NCBI RefSeq assembly: GCF_007565055.1
Contig: NC_044563.1
Coordinates: forward strand, 96,681,489-96,745,488
Length of the DNA: 64,000 nt
Source: Rhinopithecus roxellana
Taxonomy: Eukaryota > Chordata > Mammalia > Primates > Cercopithecidae
Reading direction: 5' to 3'
Under the pieces are notes generated by a model, which was not told the origin of the DNA, ran no database searches, and saw only the letters and a list, made by a program, of their open reading frames with translations. Shown here in pieces: positions 11,501 to 24,126 of this stretch (the first letter of the stretch is position 1; each line of letters begins with the position of its first letter). The position numbers were made by a program, and so were the translations under genes.

Positions 11501-14500
11501 GCTGACTTCTCATACACAGAAGGTTCAATGCCCATGGACCTAGTTGAAAATTATTTCTGAGAAAATAAAAATTTTCCTGACCTTCAATATTCCTCCCCAA
11601 GAAATTACAATGAACTACTCTCTCTTAGCTGGGAGCATTCTTATTCAGTTCTGTCAATAACTTGCTTAGTATCAAGACAACCACACCTAAGTTTCTCCAC
11701 CTACCAACTAAGAAAATCTTCAGAAGAAGAGAAAATCCTTTAAAAGTAAAGACTCACAGTTTCAAAAATGCTCTTCAGGGTGTCTAGAACTTAGTAAGTC
11801 TTCATGTTATTCAATGACCTATTTGTAAAGTATAAAATGTAGCATATGCAACCATGCCTAAGAATGAGTATGCTCTTTAAAAAAAAAAAAAAAACTGTTG
11901 CATTTTCTTTTTTCTACATATTGGGCTTGTGTAGCCTTGGAAAGTGAAGCATCTTTAATTTTCTTTGTCTAATTTTAAAGAACCACTTTTCAAAGAAGCA
12001 AAGAAATTGTGCTCGGTGAAGTCAAAATCACAAACAGCATAAAGTCCCTTTTTACATGTGAATGGATATATTAAAGATGGACAATTCATCTCTTTAAGAT
12101 GACTGGAAACAACAAATTATTGAAGGTAGCAAGGATAACAGATCATTTCAAGGGTTATCGTGGGAGATTTTTCTGAGAAGAAAGAGATCAAGAGAGAACT
12201 GAGAGACATAGAATGTTTGTATACACACTAATATGCACATCATACAGTGCGCTTTGAATTTATCTTATATTTATTATGCCTATTTATGCATATCATCATT
12301 GAAGAGCATCAAACCAATATACTTAAGTAATATGATTCAAAATAGCTAAAACATACAAAACTCTTAAAGGATTTAATAATATCACTTTTAGGCTTCTTTA
12401 ATACATGGTGCTTCAATCCAAAGAAATATTTAGAAGTCTTTATAGACCATGGGAGCTTAGTAAATAAAATACATCAACGAATTCCTCGCCACACACACCA
12501 CAACAAAATGTTCGTAGAAAGAGAGCAAATACAGAAATAGAAAAGCCAGTAGATTACAGAGCAGCAAATTGAAGTTGGTCATCAAAGATGCAAAAATTTC
12601 TAAAATATATACAACACAGGACTACCAATTGTTAGATTTTGCATTTCACTATTTTATCCCCAAATAGTTACAGGCTAAAATATTAACTCAGTTCTTGATA
12701 AATAAAATCAAACACCCCCCTATAAATGGAAAGAGATAACTCTTTAGATAAATATAAAGATTTCTATAGTTTCAAATGATTGTTGTTCACTTGAAGTATC
12801 ATGAAAGAGAACGCCACTACACATTTTCATGCCATTTAAATGAAAAGACATATATCAGAATTTTTCTTTAAGTATTTAAAAAAGGATGTTTTCCAATATA
12901 TGTATTGTGCAAATTTGTGAGGATTACTAAATATATTAGCATTATAAAGTAGAAATAAGTAGGCAGTTGATTTTTAATGTGGTTTATTAGTTTATAATAG
13001 ATTACAGCATCTACAATTAACCTCAGAAAATAACTCACATCTTTCCTAAAAATGAAAGTTTTTTGAGTGAATAATAAAATATGAGTGATATATTAGGGGT
13101 CTTAGAGGAGCAAGAAGAGATTCTGAATATAAACAAGCCATCATTCTGGTAAAAAGAAATACAAACAAGAAGAATAAAAATAGTTGAGGCACAAAAGCCA
13201 TAATGAGGGGGTAGCTCAAAAAATAACTTCTACTTTGAATGGTTTGGATGAAATACAAATTATCCACAGCAAAGTGTGGACTGGCATAAATGTTTGTACA
13301 AAATTATAAGTGTATTTCAAGAAGTATGCAAGAGGCAACCGCCTGCATGATGCACAAGGTCCCAGCAATGCTCTGCTTAAGTGCTAGTGCACAGAGTCCA
13401 AACCACTGCATTTTAATTACCATGCAGCTTCAGATATATTGCCTTTGATATGGAAATGTTCTTGTTCTCTCATCTTCACATATGGTCTCATGCACAGAAA
13501 TCTTTATCTGATTCATAAAAAATAAACTAGAATCCAATCTCAACACCTGACCTCAGTGCTTAGAAGTTTTTTACTAAGCATGGTATCACTATAAAAAGAA
13601 TGGCTAATATTGGTGTAAAGTTGGATATTTTGAGCAAAGATATGAAGGATTTGCAGTTAGGAACTGAATCGATACTGCTTCTCTGAGGTTTTAGGGTTTC
13701 ATGTTCCCTTTTTTAAGACTACCACAGATTTGAGGAAAAACAGACCAGTACTCGTTTTGGAGCTGAGAGAGTCTGCAGTAGATTTAAATTATTTTCCATT
13801 TTACACCCTCCACCCACATTCTTCAACTGATATTTCTATCCAAACTATTACAATGAATACTTAAAAATTGAAAAGCTCTATCAAAAACCATAATGCAAAT
13901 TTTGAACTATTTCCAGTTTATTTAAATGTCTAAACAAAATAATTAACTGAAACACTTTTACCCTTTTCCACAGAACAAGGAAAATAAAAACACTTTCCTG
14001 TGAATAAATAATGAATATATAATGAAAATATGGTGAGAGTTTCTGATACAATGCTCACCAAAACAATGAGTATGGGATCACATTTGAAAAACTTCAAGCC
14101 AAAAGGATATGCTACACATTTAAAATGGGCTTACATTAATAAAAATTGCTTTTCCTACACTATATAGGAGCACTAGGTTTTTTTACTTGAATATTGAGAT
14201 TCAGGGCATAATCAGTAGAAAATGTACACTCAGGATTAATACATAAACTGTTCTAATACATTATTTTCCTTATTAGAAAAAATAATAGAGGAGAGGCATG
14301 TTTCTTAAGAAGCAATCCAAACCCAAAGATAGTCCATTTCTTCCTCTAAACAGCAGTGAATGTTCATTTTTATCAGATTTCTATAATAAAATCTGTTATC
14401 ATTAAATCTCACATACCTACATAACTTGATAATTGTGAAATAACTTGATTAATTTTTTAATGGTAATATGGCCCATCTAACCTCATAAGAGCAGATAATA

Positions 14501-16043
14501 CATCCCATCTGCAAAATATCTTACTGTAAGTTATCTGTGTTTTATCATTTCTAGTACCTGTCTGTGCCTGATATGGTATTCTCAGACACATTAGCTTGAT
14601 GGAATGTTTCACTTGACTTGAAAAACATCAGTTGATATATATGCATCCCTAAACTATATTAAAATAAATAGCTCTTAGATAAACCAAAATGTTTGTTGTA
14701 CTATTCTATACTATCATAGAAAGTTGTTTGTAAATAGTGAAAAATATATATATGTATGTATATATATGTATGAATTCTCTCACTAACAAGAGAATGCTTT
14801 CAAACATGGAAAGAGATACATAACCAAACAAAACAGAAAAGCATAGAAAATATTAAAAGTAGGGGTTAAAGCCAATGTATGTTATCATTTTCAAAAGAAA
14901 TTCATTTATTCCAATACCTATTGTACTAATTGAAAGAAAATTATTTGAAAGTCACTGATACGTTCAATATAAGATAGATATGTGTAGCAATTTCATCAGT
15001 GACCAATAACTAAATAATTCCTAAAAGAGGTCAAATAGAAACAGACATAAAATCTCAATAATGCCATCAAAATTTATCATTTTTACAGTAATATATTTTA
15101 GAGCATTATAAAAGAAAGATTTGCCAGTTATGTTAACATATTGTACATATATGCTTTTCCCTTAAAATGAAAAATATCTGTTGTTTTCTGCTACTATTGA
15201 AAAAATGCCCAACAGACAATATAATTTTCCTACTTAATCTCATTTCTTCTAGGCATTCAGTTACCAAATCCATTATAGAATCAGCGTAAGGTATAGGTAC
15301 TTGATACTGTTTTATTAATATTTTTATATTTATCTTTATAATATAATGTTGTATTGTAGTGACACAATATACTATTATAGGAATTTATATCATGCTCCAT
15401 AATAAAGAACTCAATTTTTTGTGCATTTTAAAAAATACATACACACCAAGAGGATGTTCCTTCTCATGACTTCCAAAACATCAAATAAAAGCAACAATAA
15501 ACAGAATAAACAATAAATAAAAAGCTATCTAGTTTTGCCACTATAACTGAAGGAATATGGTGGAGAAGAGAAAAGAAAGGAGGTGTTGGTAGTACATGAG
15601 AAAAGCAACAGAGGATGTCAGTATGTCTGTGGAATTAATGCCCTGGTACTTGATATGCGGATCCTGGTCACTTACTATCTTTAGTCTTAAACTAGACCTA
15701 ATAATTGTGATGCTCACTTGCTTTCAGAGTTTGAAACACTTGTTTTTTGGCTGTTTGCTTTTTTTTAATAGGGACAATTTCTCTTGATTTATGAAGTTTT
15801 CAAAAATGTAGAAGGAAAACAATCTACTTGTCATTTGGCCTACTGCCCATGTGCTCACATATGTGTATTCAAAAAGGAACTTTCAAAACTGCACAGAAGA
15901 TACCTAAATCAGTCATAACTTTCTCCTGTTATGAGAAAATGAAATATTTTATCAGTTCAATGAAAAGCAAATGCAACTTAATAAACTGTGTCCCCATTTC
16001 CCACCAAAAAAGGTACACTTTTGCTGCCATAGAAAAGCTAACC
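11501..16043. other. AT-rich DNA without recognised genes or SINEs
   Basis: About 4.5 kb in which I recognise no Alu, L1, LTR, tRNA or snRNA. Contents are AT-rich runs, including a TATA/TGTA simple repeat at about 14,744-14,773 and an A16 run at about 11,879. Open frames are short, without codon structure or motifs. It may be intronic or regulatory; the sequence alone does not decide. Confidence 0.5.
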
Positions 16044-16355
16044 CTGGGCAGGGCACGACTGCTCATGCCTGTAATCCCAGCACTTTGGGAGGCTGAGGCA
16101 GACGGATCACCTGAGGTCATTAGTTCAAGACCAGCCTGGCCAACATGGTGAAACCCATCTCTACAAAAATACAAAAATTAGCCAGGCGTGGTGGCGTGTG
16201 CCTGTAATCCTAGCTACTCCAGAGCCTGAGGCAAAGAATCGCTTGAACCCAGGAGGCGGAGGTTACAGTGAGCCGAGATCATGCCATTGCACTCCAGCCT
16301 GGGCGACAGAGCCAGACTCCGTCTCAAATAAAGAAAGAAAAAAAAAGAAAAGAAA
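16044..16355 (+). repeat. Alu SINE (S-like)
   Basis: Plus-strand dimer with 'GAGGCGGAGGTTACAGTGAG' and an A/G-rich tail (AAAGAAAGAAAAAAAAAGAA). The flanking repeat AGAAAAGCTAA occurs before and after the element, giving a target-site duplication. It lies about 0.8 kb from the CpG-rich region and is the last SINE before it. Confidence 0.9.
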
Positions 16356-17155
16356 AGCTAATCTTGTCCCACTAAACTTGTGAAAGATTTAGGATGTTTA
16401 CTTGTTTGTTTGTTTTGAAATAAAAAAGAATCTTCTAGTAGGTAACAGGCACATCTGAGTGGCCTAGAAACAAGGGGAGGAGGAAGATTGATGCAAGCGC
16501 CTAACGTTAAGTGTTGAATTCCACGGTAACTGCACAGGGTGACAGAGGGAAAGTCATGTTCACGGCTGCAGAAATCTGGTCTCTGCCAGAGAGTGCAGGC
16601 TAAAGCAGACCTGACACTGGGATCTAGGAAGCTAGGCAGGAAGCTCAAGCAACAACAAGGCACTGCTCCTAAGAACCCCAGGCTGAACCAGAGTGAGACA
16701 GGGAAAGACAGCAGATCTGCCCAGGCTTTCCCACAGTGATCACTAGCAGCCCCAAGTGGCTAGGCCTGGAGGGGGTAACCAGAAGCTGCAATCAGAGCAC
16801 AGACACTAACTTCTGAGAGACCTGTGGGAGTGGGGGTGAGAGGGAGCACAGACACAGGTGAACAATCCAACCTAGAAGCCTGAAGTCCCTATCCAAGCCA
16901 GGACACACAGTGCCAAGCCTGGGATGGTCTTACTGGGTTGGTGCAGAGGGCCACTAGCAGCCCTCCCCCATGGGTGGGGTGTGAAGAATAGGTATGTTGC
17001 CAGATTTTCTCTGCATCTCCTTTTCCCATTCAGTCTGTACTCTATCCTGGTGTCCAGTACCCCTATTACCAATAGTTCCTCAACAGCCGAAAAACAAGAA
17101 GATAAAATAGGAAGAGAAGAAAAGAAAATATTTTAAAAATCCAAGACAAGGCTAC
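16356..17155. other. CpG-cluster shore, no recognised gene
   Basis: Base composition rises from AT-rich to about balanced. No repeat is recognised. Several short open frames on both strands have no recognisable domain. Confidence 0.45.
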
Positions 17156-17349
17156 ACCGTCAGTCTTCTCTGCCACGGCCTCCCGAGGCTGCCCTGGCCG
17201 GTTCAGCCCTCCCTCGGGAATCCTGGAACCCAGAACGGAGCTGAGCGGACCGGGTCGGCCAAGCCCGTGCCTGCGGGCCTCAGGGAAGAGGTGCTGAGTG
17301 CGCAGGCTAATTATACATGTGACATTTGGGCAACCGACTGTCCAGTGAC

Positions 17350-17364
17350 ACCTTACCTTATGAG
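17350..17364 (-). promoter_or_regulatory. Candidate splice donor, minus strand
   Basis: On the minus strand the sequence reads CATAAG|GTAAGGTG, with the exon ending at 17,357. A good but not perfect match to the 5' splice-site consensus. The exon's start is not determined. Confidence 0.35.
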
Positions 17365-18037
17365 GAAACGTCAACCCCAGCAACTGTTCAAAACAAAATG
17401 CCATTGCGGGATCAGCTTCGCCGGCCCTTGGCCGGTTCAGGATTGCTTTTCCCACAGCCTCACGAACTTAGCGCAAGAATGTGGCCTACGGAGGCCAGCC
17501 GTGGGCGGGCGGGCCGGCCTGGGTTGGGGGGACAGGCAGGGCAGGCCTTGCCAGGTGTCCGTCCTGTCCCCCCTAGCCATAGACTAGCTCGCAGACCTGA
17601 CCACTTGACCTTTTTTATTCAACAAACCCACCTCCTAGAAATAGACTGGGCGGGGCTGTGTCTGTTCTCCTCGGGACCCGGGGAAAAACCTCGGCATGTG
17701 ACTAGAAAGGGCAGGAGAGAGAAGACCCTGGTGGGCGGGAGTAGACGGGCCCTCTCTCATCTCTACTCCCCTGGGTTGCTGGTTGGGCCCTCCAGCCAGG
17801 GCCATTTGGCCGCCGGAGTACGGGGCTAGCACCGGCGCCCGGGACACAGACGTCATCCGAGCGCCCATTGACAGTGCAGCGGGAGGTCCGGAGCCCAGCC
17901 CAGTTTGCCACAAGGACGGCTTCGGGCCACCTCTAGCCCTAAACTTCAAGCGCGGCCCTCACAGAGTCTCACACATAAAAGCAGCCCAAGACAGCCCATC
18001 TCGCTAACAGCCCAGCCCCGCCAGTTCAGTGGAAGAC

Positions 18038-18061
18038 TTATTTTTAGTCCCCAAATAGGGG
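18038..18061. promoter_or_regulatory. Adjacent MEF2-type and CArG-like motifs
   Basis: TTATTTTTAG at 18038-18047 fits the MEF2 consensus YTAWWWWTAR. CCCCAAATAGGGG at 18049-18061 is a near-palindromic CArG-like box with one departure from CCW6GG. They sit in a short AT-rich island inside CpG-rich DNA, a usual place for regulated factor sites. Binding is inferred only. Confidence 0.4.
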
Positions 18062-18856
18062 CGGCATTCAATATCTGACAATTCACATAAAACAACGTTT
18101 TCAAACTTGGTCAATCTAAGAGAGCGTAAATAAAACTCAAAACAGGCTGGCGACAGCCACCTTTTATCTGCTCCGAACACACCAATTCTTTTTATCTTAA
18201 AGCTCTGCGGAGCGCCCGGGAAGCAGCCGGGCACAGAGCTAATCTGTCCTCAGCAGCCCCGGGCCGCTCCTCCCGGCGTCGGAGTACAACCCCAGCAGCC
18301 TTTGCACAAGCCCTTTCCCTTCTCTGCCCGGCCCTTTAAGGGAGAAGGAAGAAAGCAGCTCCCGCGGGAGCGCCAGGGCTCCGGCTGGGCCCCGGGGCGG
18401 GTGGCAGCACCGCCCCCTGCCCTGGGCCGAGCCCGGGAGCAGCGGACCGCGGCCCGGGCTGCAGAGGAGCGGCGGGTGGCGGGGCCCCGGCAGGGCGCCG
18501 AGAAGGACGGAGGGCGCCGGCTGGGCTCAGGGACGCGGGCGGGAAAGAAACGAGCCGGCGACGGTGCGCTCCGCCGGCTGACTCCGTGGCGAAGTCCGCG
18601 CCAGGCGGGGCTGAGCTACCCCTCGCCCCCGCTCCCGCCAGGTCAGGCACCACTGCCCTAGCGGCCAGAGTAAAGAGGACCACAGATCAGTTAGCACTTG
18701 GATTTCGGATAGGCTTGGAATTCGGTTTGTTTATTCCTGAAAAGATCATTAAAAAGTACTGTCCAAAAACGGGGAAAGGGGAAAGGAAGGGAGACAAGCG
18801 GAGGGAGCTGGAGGCAACTCGAGCGGTGTCCCGGGAAGTTGCGGCGGAGCGGCGGT

Positions 18857-18877
18857 GGGGTGAGGGTGGGAGGAGGG
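18857..18877 (+). other. G-quadruplex motif
   Basis: Four G runs of three or more (GGGG, GGG, GGG, GGG) with loops of 3, 1 and 4 bases on the plus strand. This satisfies the standard G3+N1-7 pattern within CpG-rich segment A. Confidence 0.7.
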
Positions 18878-18960
18878 AGCGCAAGCGTTTTCTAGCGACC
18901 CGGGTTTTCTTTATGAACTCCTCCGAGTAAACTTCATTCCGGGGAGAGAGCGGCGGAGAT

Positions 18961-20090
18961 CCTCGACTCCCGCCCGCCCTCGACCAGTGTCAACCCCACA
19001 AACATCCTAAGTTTCCAAATCGAAATGGGGGTGGGGTGGGGGTAGCATTAAGAAGCCCAGAAGCTCAGCGGGTCCTCCCGACCTCCCGCACCCAGAGCCT
19101 GGCTGACATTGAAGCGCTCCGAACACGGTGGCGTCGCAGTCACATAGCGAATCAACCCAACACTTTTCAAGAAAACAAAATATTTGCTAGGAAACTTACT
19201 TTGCATTTAGTCTCTATTCTTTGGGGGATGCGGTTTAGGTCGGCTCGCAAGGGAAGCCCGTTTTGTCCAGGTTGAATATTGTCTACTTATGGATCAGCCC
19301 TTGGATGAGGGTTTATTTTAATTTATGGCTTATGCATTCTTTTAAGGTCGATTTACATGACCTCCGGCTACAACTAAGACAGCCGAGGAGGGCACTCCAG
19401 TCGTCAGTCGGCCAAACCCACAATTAAAACAGCCCTCCCCCTAGTCTCGGTGTGACTAGGGCTCTCCCGGGGTAGACTGGCTACCTGCCTTTCTCTTTCT
19501 CTCTTCTTTCTTCGCTTCCCTCTTTTTTTTTTTCCTTTATATCTTTCTTTTTTTAGTATCGCGAAATAAGATGTGATATCAGTTTTTTAAAAGTTTCAGT
19601 ATAACTTTCTCTAAACCCAAGCCTGCAGCGGTAACAAGAGATACAGCGCTCACAAAGCCCTCGGGATGTTGCCCTCTTGTGGGCATGGAGGGCATTACCG
19701 CCCAGCGGTCCCATCTGAACCTTCAAAGCCGACACGCGTTTGCTTTCACAGAACAAGGGGGGATGACTACACACGCAGCCACACAAGCTTCCTCTATCAC
19801 ACACTTGCGCGAACTTCAATGAAATACCTACCTCAAACTTCACGGAGACTTACAAATTCATTCTCTAAGCCACCTGACTTCTTTTTCACATCATTCCCAA
19901 TTATATAGATTAGAATATCTATGCGGGGAGGCAGAGGTGCAGGAGTGAGGTGGGCCGAGAGGGCAGACAGATTTCCCGACGAATACTTAGGATGGCGATA
20001 ACAGCTTTCTGTTGTCAAAGGTTGCGTTGTGTCCCTGTCCCTGCCCTTTTGCCTTAGTGTCCTACGCACAGTTATCTACGGCTACAACAT
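18961..20090. promoter_or_regulatory. Inter-island stretch with candidate donors, no gene recognised
   Basis: Mixed composition with no transposons that I can recognise. A G-rich run (GGGGGTGGGGTGGGGG) lies at 19026-19042 and a pyrimidine tract at 19,490-19,555. Minus-strand donor-like sequences occur with exon ends at 19,832 (TTGAG|GTAGGTATT) and 19,485 (GGCAG|GTAGCC). Function is inferred from the setting. Confidence 0.35.
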
Positions 20091-20099
20091 GTGTTTTCT

Positions 20100-20960
20100 C
20101 AGAGTGGATATTTTGGAGGGGAGGTGAAGGGGAGAAAAACAGACGCCTGCCACGCAGATCTGTCACTCCGGAACCAGGCGCAACTCTCCAAGAGGGGGAC
20201 GCATCCTCGGGATCAAGCGCGTCCACCAGCGAGCGGCGGGCGCCCGGGCCCCTTTCTCTCCTCCACTCCCCCTCCGCGTCGGCCCCTCGGAGCGCCCTCC
20301 TCCCGCTCCTCCTCCTCCTTTCCCCTCCCCAGCCAAGTACGCAAACCCTCCCCGGCCCGGCAGCCGCGGCTCCCAACCACCCGCGCCCTCTCAGGGCTCC
20401 GCTCGCTCGGCTCTCGTCCCTCTGCCTGTCCTGCCCCAGCCCCTCGGTCCCAGCTCACAGAAACTAACCCTGGAGTGCCCGGAAGGGCAGGAGCGGAAGA
20501 CGCCGGGGGACTGCGGCCAGGCCCTGAGCTCCTGACCCCTGCCCCCTCCGGCGCCCCAACAGGTAGCTCACAGCGGGCCGCGCGCCCTGGCTCTGCCTCC
20601 CTCTCTCTCGAGATCGCTCGCTCCGTCCCGGTTACCTGGGCGGGCTCCAGGATGGTACCGCGCGGGAGGGCTCCTTGTGCGCTGCGCCGCAGGAGTAAAT
20701 GGCATTAAAGAAAAAGGGAAAGATACAAATAAAAAAATTAAAAGTAAGGGGAGTCGGTGCTAGGTCAATTGGCACAGTCCGGGAAGCAAGGGAACAGAAC
20801 CCCCCAGCGCCGCGGCCGGCGTAGCCCGTTAACTCAGGTCCGCGGGGGTGTCCCGCCCCGGGCGGGGGCAGTGCAGAGCGGCAGAAGTTTGCCGCCGGGG
20901 TGCCAGGAGGTGCGCGCGGAGCGGGGTGACTAGGGGCTTCACCCTGGAACAAGTGAAGGC
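20100..20960. promoter_or_regulatory. CpG-rich segment B (promoter-like) with strand-composition switch
   Basis: Dense CpG. From about 20,240 to 20,470 the plus strand is pyrimidine/C-rich, whereas from about 20,860 onward it turns G/purine-rich. Such a switch in skew is typical of divergent transcription from a CpG-island promoter, with transcripts leaving in both directions. A minus-strand donor lies at 20,636. Long open frames here are not supported by any domain. Confidence 0.6.
20629..20643 (-). promoter_or_regulatory. Candidate splice donor, minus strand
   Basis: The minus strand reads CGCCCAG|GTAACCGG with the exon ending at 20,636. A plausible non-coding exon would lie between here and the skew switch near 20.8-20.9 kb. 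Confidence 0.4.
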
Positions 20961-21059
20961 GATGGTTAGTGCTGTCAATCTTGGCAATCAGTGTGAGCGG
21001 CCATGTCGTAAGTATTCAAAGCATTTCCCGTCGTGCAACATCAGAAAGTGAGTGGCCAG

Positions 21060-21930
21060 GGCATTGATCTGAGCGAGGGAGAGGAGGCAGGGCTCCCCTC
21101 CCAGACAACACAGGCAAGATGAGACAAGAGGCGAGGGAGGCAGCGAGCCAGGCAGAGAAGCTGGGAGGGAGGAGGGCGGGCCGGGGGAAGAAGGAGGGGA
21201 GAGCGGGAGGCAAAGGCAAGAGAGAGCCGCAAAGACAGAGGAGGGCAGAGAGACCAGCGAGACCAGAGATTGGAACTGGGGAAAGCGCCTGGAAAGAGGC
21301 AGTGAAGCAACTACTAGGGGATAACTGGAAGGAAACAAAGAAGAGAAAGAGTCGGGGTCAGAGGAGAATAGGCACAAGTACTAGGTGGGGGAGAGGCAGG
21401 CTGAGGGGAAAAGGACCAAAAGAGCTCTATTGGGGCTAGGGCTGCTGGGAGGAGGAGTCAGGAGAAAGGCAAACTGTAGCATGGAAAAGGTAGGCAGCTG
21501 GGAGAGAAAAAAAAAAAAGGATCAAACTGCAGAAAGTGAGGAAGTCAAATGGTAAAGGAAAATGTAGGAATGGTAGCTTGTGCTTTGGAAAAGTTAGGTG
21601 ATAGAAGGAGGCATGGGCTGAATGTTAAGAAGTACTAAGAGATAGAACAGGACCAGGAAAGCGAGCCACAAGACAAACGGAGAAAGGGAAGGACAGGCAG
21701 GCCAGGGAGAAGACAAGAAGGGTGGATGTTAGGATGAACAATAAGGATGAAGGAAAATGAAAAGGAGAAGTAGTCAAAAGAGAGAAAAGAAAGAGATGAA
21801 GGAAGCAGAGATGATGAAAAGACACCACTTAGTAGGATCTCAGCAAATAGGGGAAGAGAAACATTTTAAACGATGGAGGAGGAAACATTGAAAAGAAAAG
21901 AAAAGAAAAAGCAATTCACACAGGAGGTGG
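21060..21930 (+). other. Purine-rich (G/A) block downstream of CpG segment B
   Basis: For almost 0.9 kb the plus strand is dominated by G and A (GAGGGAGG, GGAAAGAG and AGAAAAG type wording) with few pyrimidines. It is not a simple tandem repeat. Positive G skew downstream of a CpG island is the pattern associated with R-loop formation on nascent RNA, which would suit rightward transcription. The matching minus-strand frames are Ser/Leu/Pro-rich artefacts. Confidence 0.6.
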
Positions 21931-23620
21931 CAGTGTTCTGGAGGCCATATGGATTATGTAGTTCATGGGTTCAAATTATTATAAATAACAGGACATATAC
22001 AAACCACCAAAAAATATTAGATTTTCACAACAACAAATAAAACAATTCCACAATTGTTATACTGTTAAATGGATAAGTCTTCATTATATGGGATTGCGTG
22101 GGTGATATATGTATATTACCTCAACTTTGTGGAGGAAAAGATTTAGAGAAACAATTTCAAGAGGGTGGATTAAAGGTTAAAGGTTGTTGAAGATGAAAAC
22201 AGTTTCAGTCACCCAGGATGACATATAAAAATGCCTAAGTCAGATGTAGAAAGTTATGTTAATAAACGACCCCCAGAAAAAAAAACCTAAATAAAGATTC
22301 CCTTTGAGTCATGTGTAGGGTAGATTTATAGATTTGAAAGACACAGAATGTTATAAAGAAGTAGACACCTGAAACTTTATCTCAGTGCAAAAAAAAGCTG
22401 GAGGACCAGGACAGGGAATAAGGTCTCAGGTAGTAGAGATGCAGAATATAAAAGATAGATGAGAAAACTAGCTTTGATAGCAGTACAGGGCTGACTAGAG
22501 GCAGTATGCACGAGGTGAGGTTGGCCTGCCTTAACCCAGGCCCAAAGAAATAGACTAGATTTGAGAAACTGAAGTCAGTGGAAAGTCAAAACTACATCAA
22601 AATAAAAGCTGGGAAAGAGGTTCTGAAGCACCAGCATAACCTGCAGAGATTTGTGAAGGAGAGATCCTTACTGTATAGAAACTCATATGAGATGGCGACT
22701 TTGAGACACTTCATCGAAAAAGACTTTGTGAAAGGACATATGGACCAAAAGAGAGGAGTCGTGAATGCTGACTGGAGAAATCAGAAAGTTTCAGGACAAT
22801 CTAAAGTTGCCCGCATGAGGAAGAGCTCCCACAGATGAACTGATCAAAGATAAAGGGGAGAAAGTCTCATCTCTATTACATTATCTTTGAAGAAAATGGA
22901 GGCAGGATGCAAGCACAGAAGATGGAACAAACTGAGCTTTCGATCATATACTGCCTTTTTAAAGTATACTCCATGTTGGTTTCATATAAACTCCAGATAA
23001 GAAAAAGGCAGAGATTAAGTGTGAAGATGAGCACCTAGGATCCGTGGGGCAGAAGAAATAGTCATATGCTCCTAGCCCACCAGGAAATACAATGCTTGAA
23101 GACTGGTAGCTTGGGAACTGTGAGTTAAACTGACTTCACGTTTTTGGGAGGAGAGTTAGCCCCCAGCAAGAAATCTTGTGTCTCCACCACCCATGGTGAC
23201 TTTCAGGACTGGAAAATCTGTCTCTAGGCACCAGAGCTTGGAGGTCAATGAGAGGTATGCCCTGGTACCTTGCTGGGCAGCTCTTAAAGGCCAGGGCTCC
23301 CAGAACTGCCTGCCGGCCCCTTGACCTCTAAGGCCCAAGGGACAAGCTCAGACTAATGTTTCCAGCCCGGAAAGGTGTCAGATCTCCTCTGTGTGTATCA
23401 GAGTGTAGTTGGGCCTGTTCCAGAGCCTCGCACTCCTCAGCTGTCTGCCCCGGAACGCAACCACAACGACCAAAAATCCTCTCCAAAGCCTAAAGAGGTC
23501 AACATTGAAGGACCTGTCCTAAATGTCAGCAGAGAGAAGAGGGGTGTAGATTATGTCTCAAAGACCAAGTCCTCAGGGAAGAGCCACCTAGAGAGGTGAA
23601 ACATCAGGGACGGAAAGGCT
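21931..23620. other. Repeat-free, gene-free stretch between CpG segments
   Basis: No Alu, L1 or MIR is recognised. The plus-strand open frame 22578-22838 (86 codons) shows no domain. A CpG-poor composition separates two CpG-rich segments. Confidence 0.4.
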
Positions 23621-24126
23621 GGAGCGCGACTGGGTTCCTCCAATTTGCTGCGACAAGTTTGGCTCTCCAAATACCGCGCGTCCGTCTCTTTAAATCACAG
23701 AGCAATTGGGGTTCTGGTGGGCAAGACTGACCCTGCCGACCAGATGCAGGCCGCTAGCGGGAGGCAAGAAGGAAAGGAAGGAGACATTATCAAGATTTCT
23801 GGCGTCCACCGAAGGCCCTAATACCTGGCCGCGATTAACTTTCCGAAAAGGAGCGGCAGGAACCCCTTTTAGATTGTATCTAATAAACTGATAGCAAAGC
23901 AGACTGATAAGGCGGAACCCGGAGCAAGTAACAATATTGATCCCTAAAGGAAGGAAACTAAAGTTTGGGGTCTCGATGCCGTACTTCAGGCTGTGCATGG
24001 AGTGACACGTGGCCCTGGGGGCGGGGGTGCGAGCTAAGGGTTTTCTCTAAAGCCTCGGGCGCTGGCTATACCAATGAAGTGGGAGAGGCGGAGAGCGCAG
24101 CAGCCCGCTAAAGTGCCGGGCTCTCC

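Larger units (their letters stand above)
17160..18960. promoter_or_regulatory. CpG-rich segment A (promoter-like)
   Basis: High G+C with frequent CpG across most of 1.8 kb, densest at 18,230-18,660, where GC boxes and GCC/CGG runs abound. An AT-richer conserved-looking stretch at 18,020-18,200 interrupts it. It contains TATA-like CATAAAAG near 17,974 (plus) and AGATAAAAGG near 18,160 (minus), a MEF2-type site and a CArG-like box, and a G-quadruplex motif at 18,857-18,877. Open frames with high Arg/Pro/Gly content here are what GC-rich DNA gives by chance. I infer a promoter or enhancer region; the gene is not identified. Confidence 0.65.

Noticed and set aside
18302..18930. Open frames of 114-119 codons on both strands of CpG segment A
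   Set aside because: GC-rich DNA has few stop codons. The frames overlap on opposite strands, are Arg/Pro/Ala/Gly-rich and show no domain.
19026..19042. G-rich run as a quadruplex
   Set aside because: Only three separate G runs unless one is split, so it is weaker than the two motifs I listed.
20012..20708. Plus-strand frames of 151 and 205 codons in CpG segment B
   Set aside because: They overlap in different frames and lie across the compositional switch. There is no recognisable domain or conserved-looking start.
22578..22838. 86-codon plus-strand frame between CpG segments
   Set aside because: No domain, no supporting signals, and AT/GA-biased composition consistent with chance.
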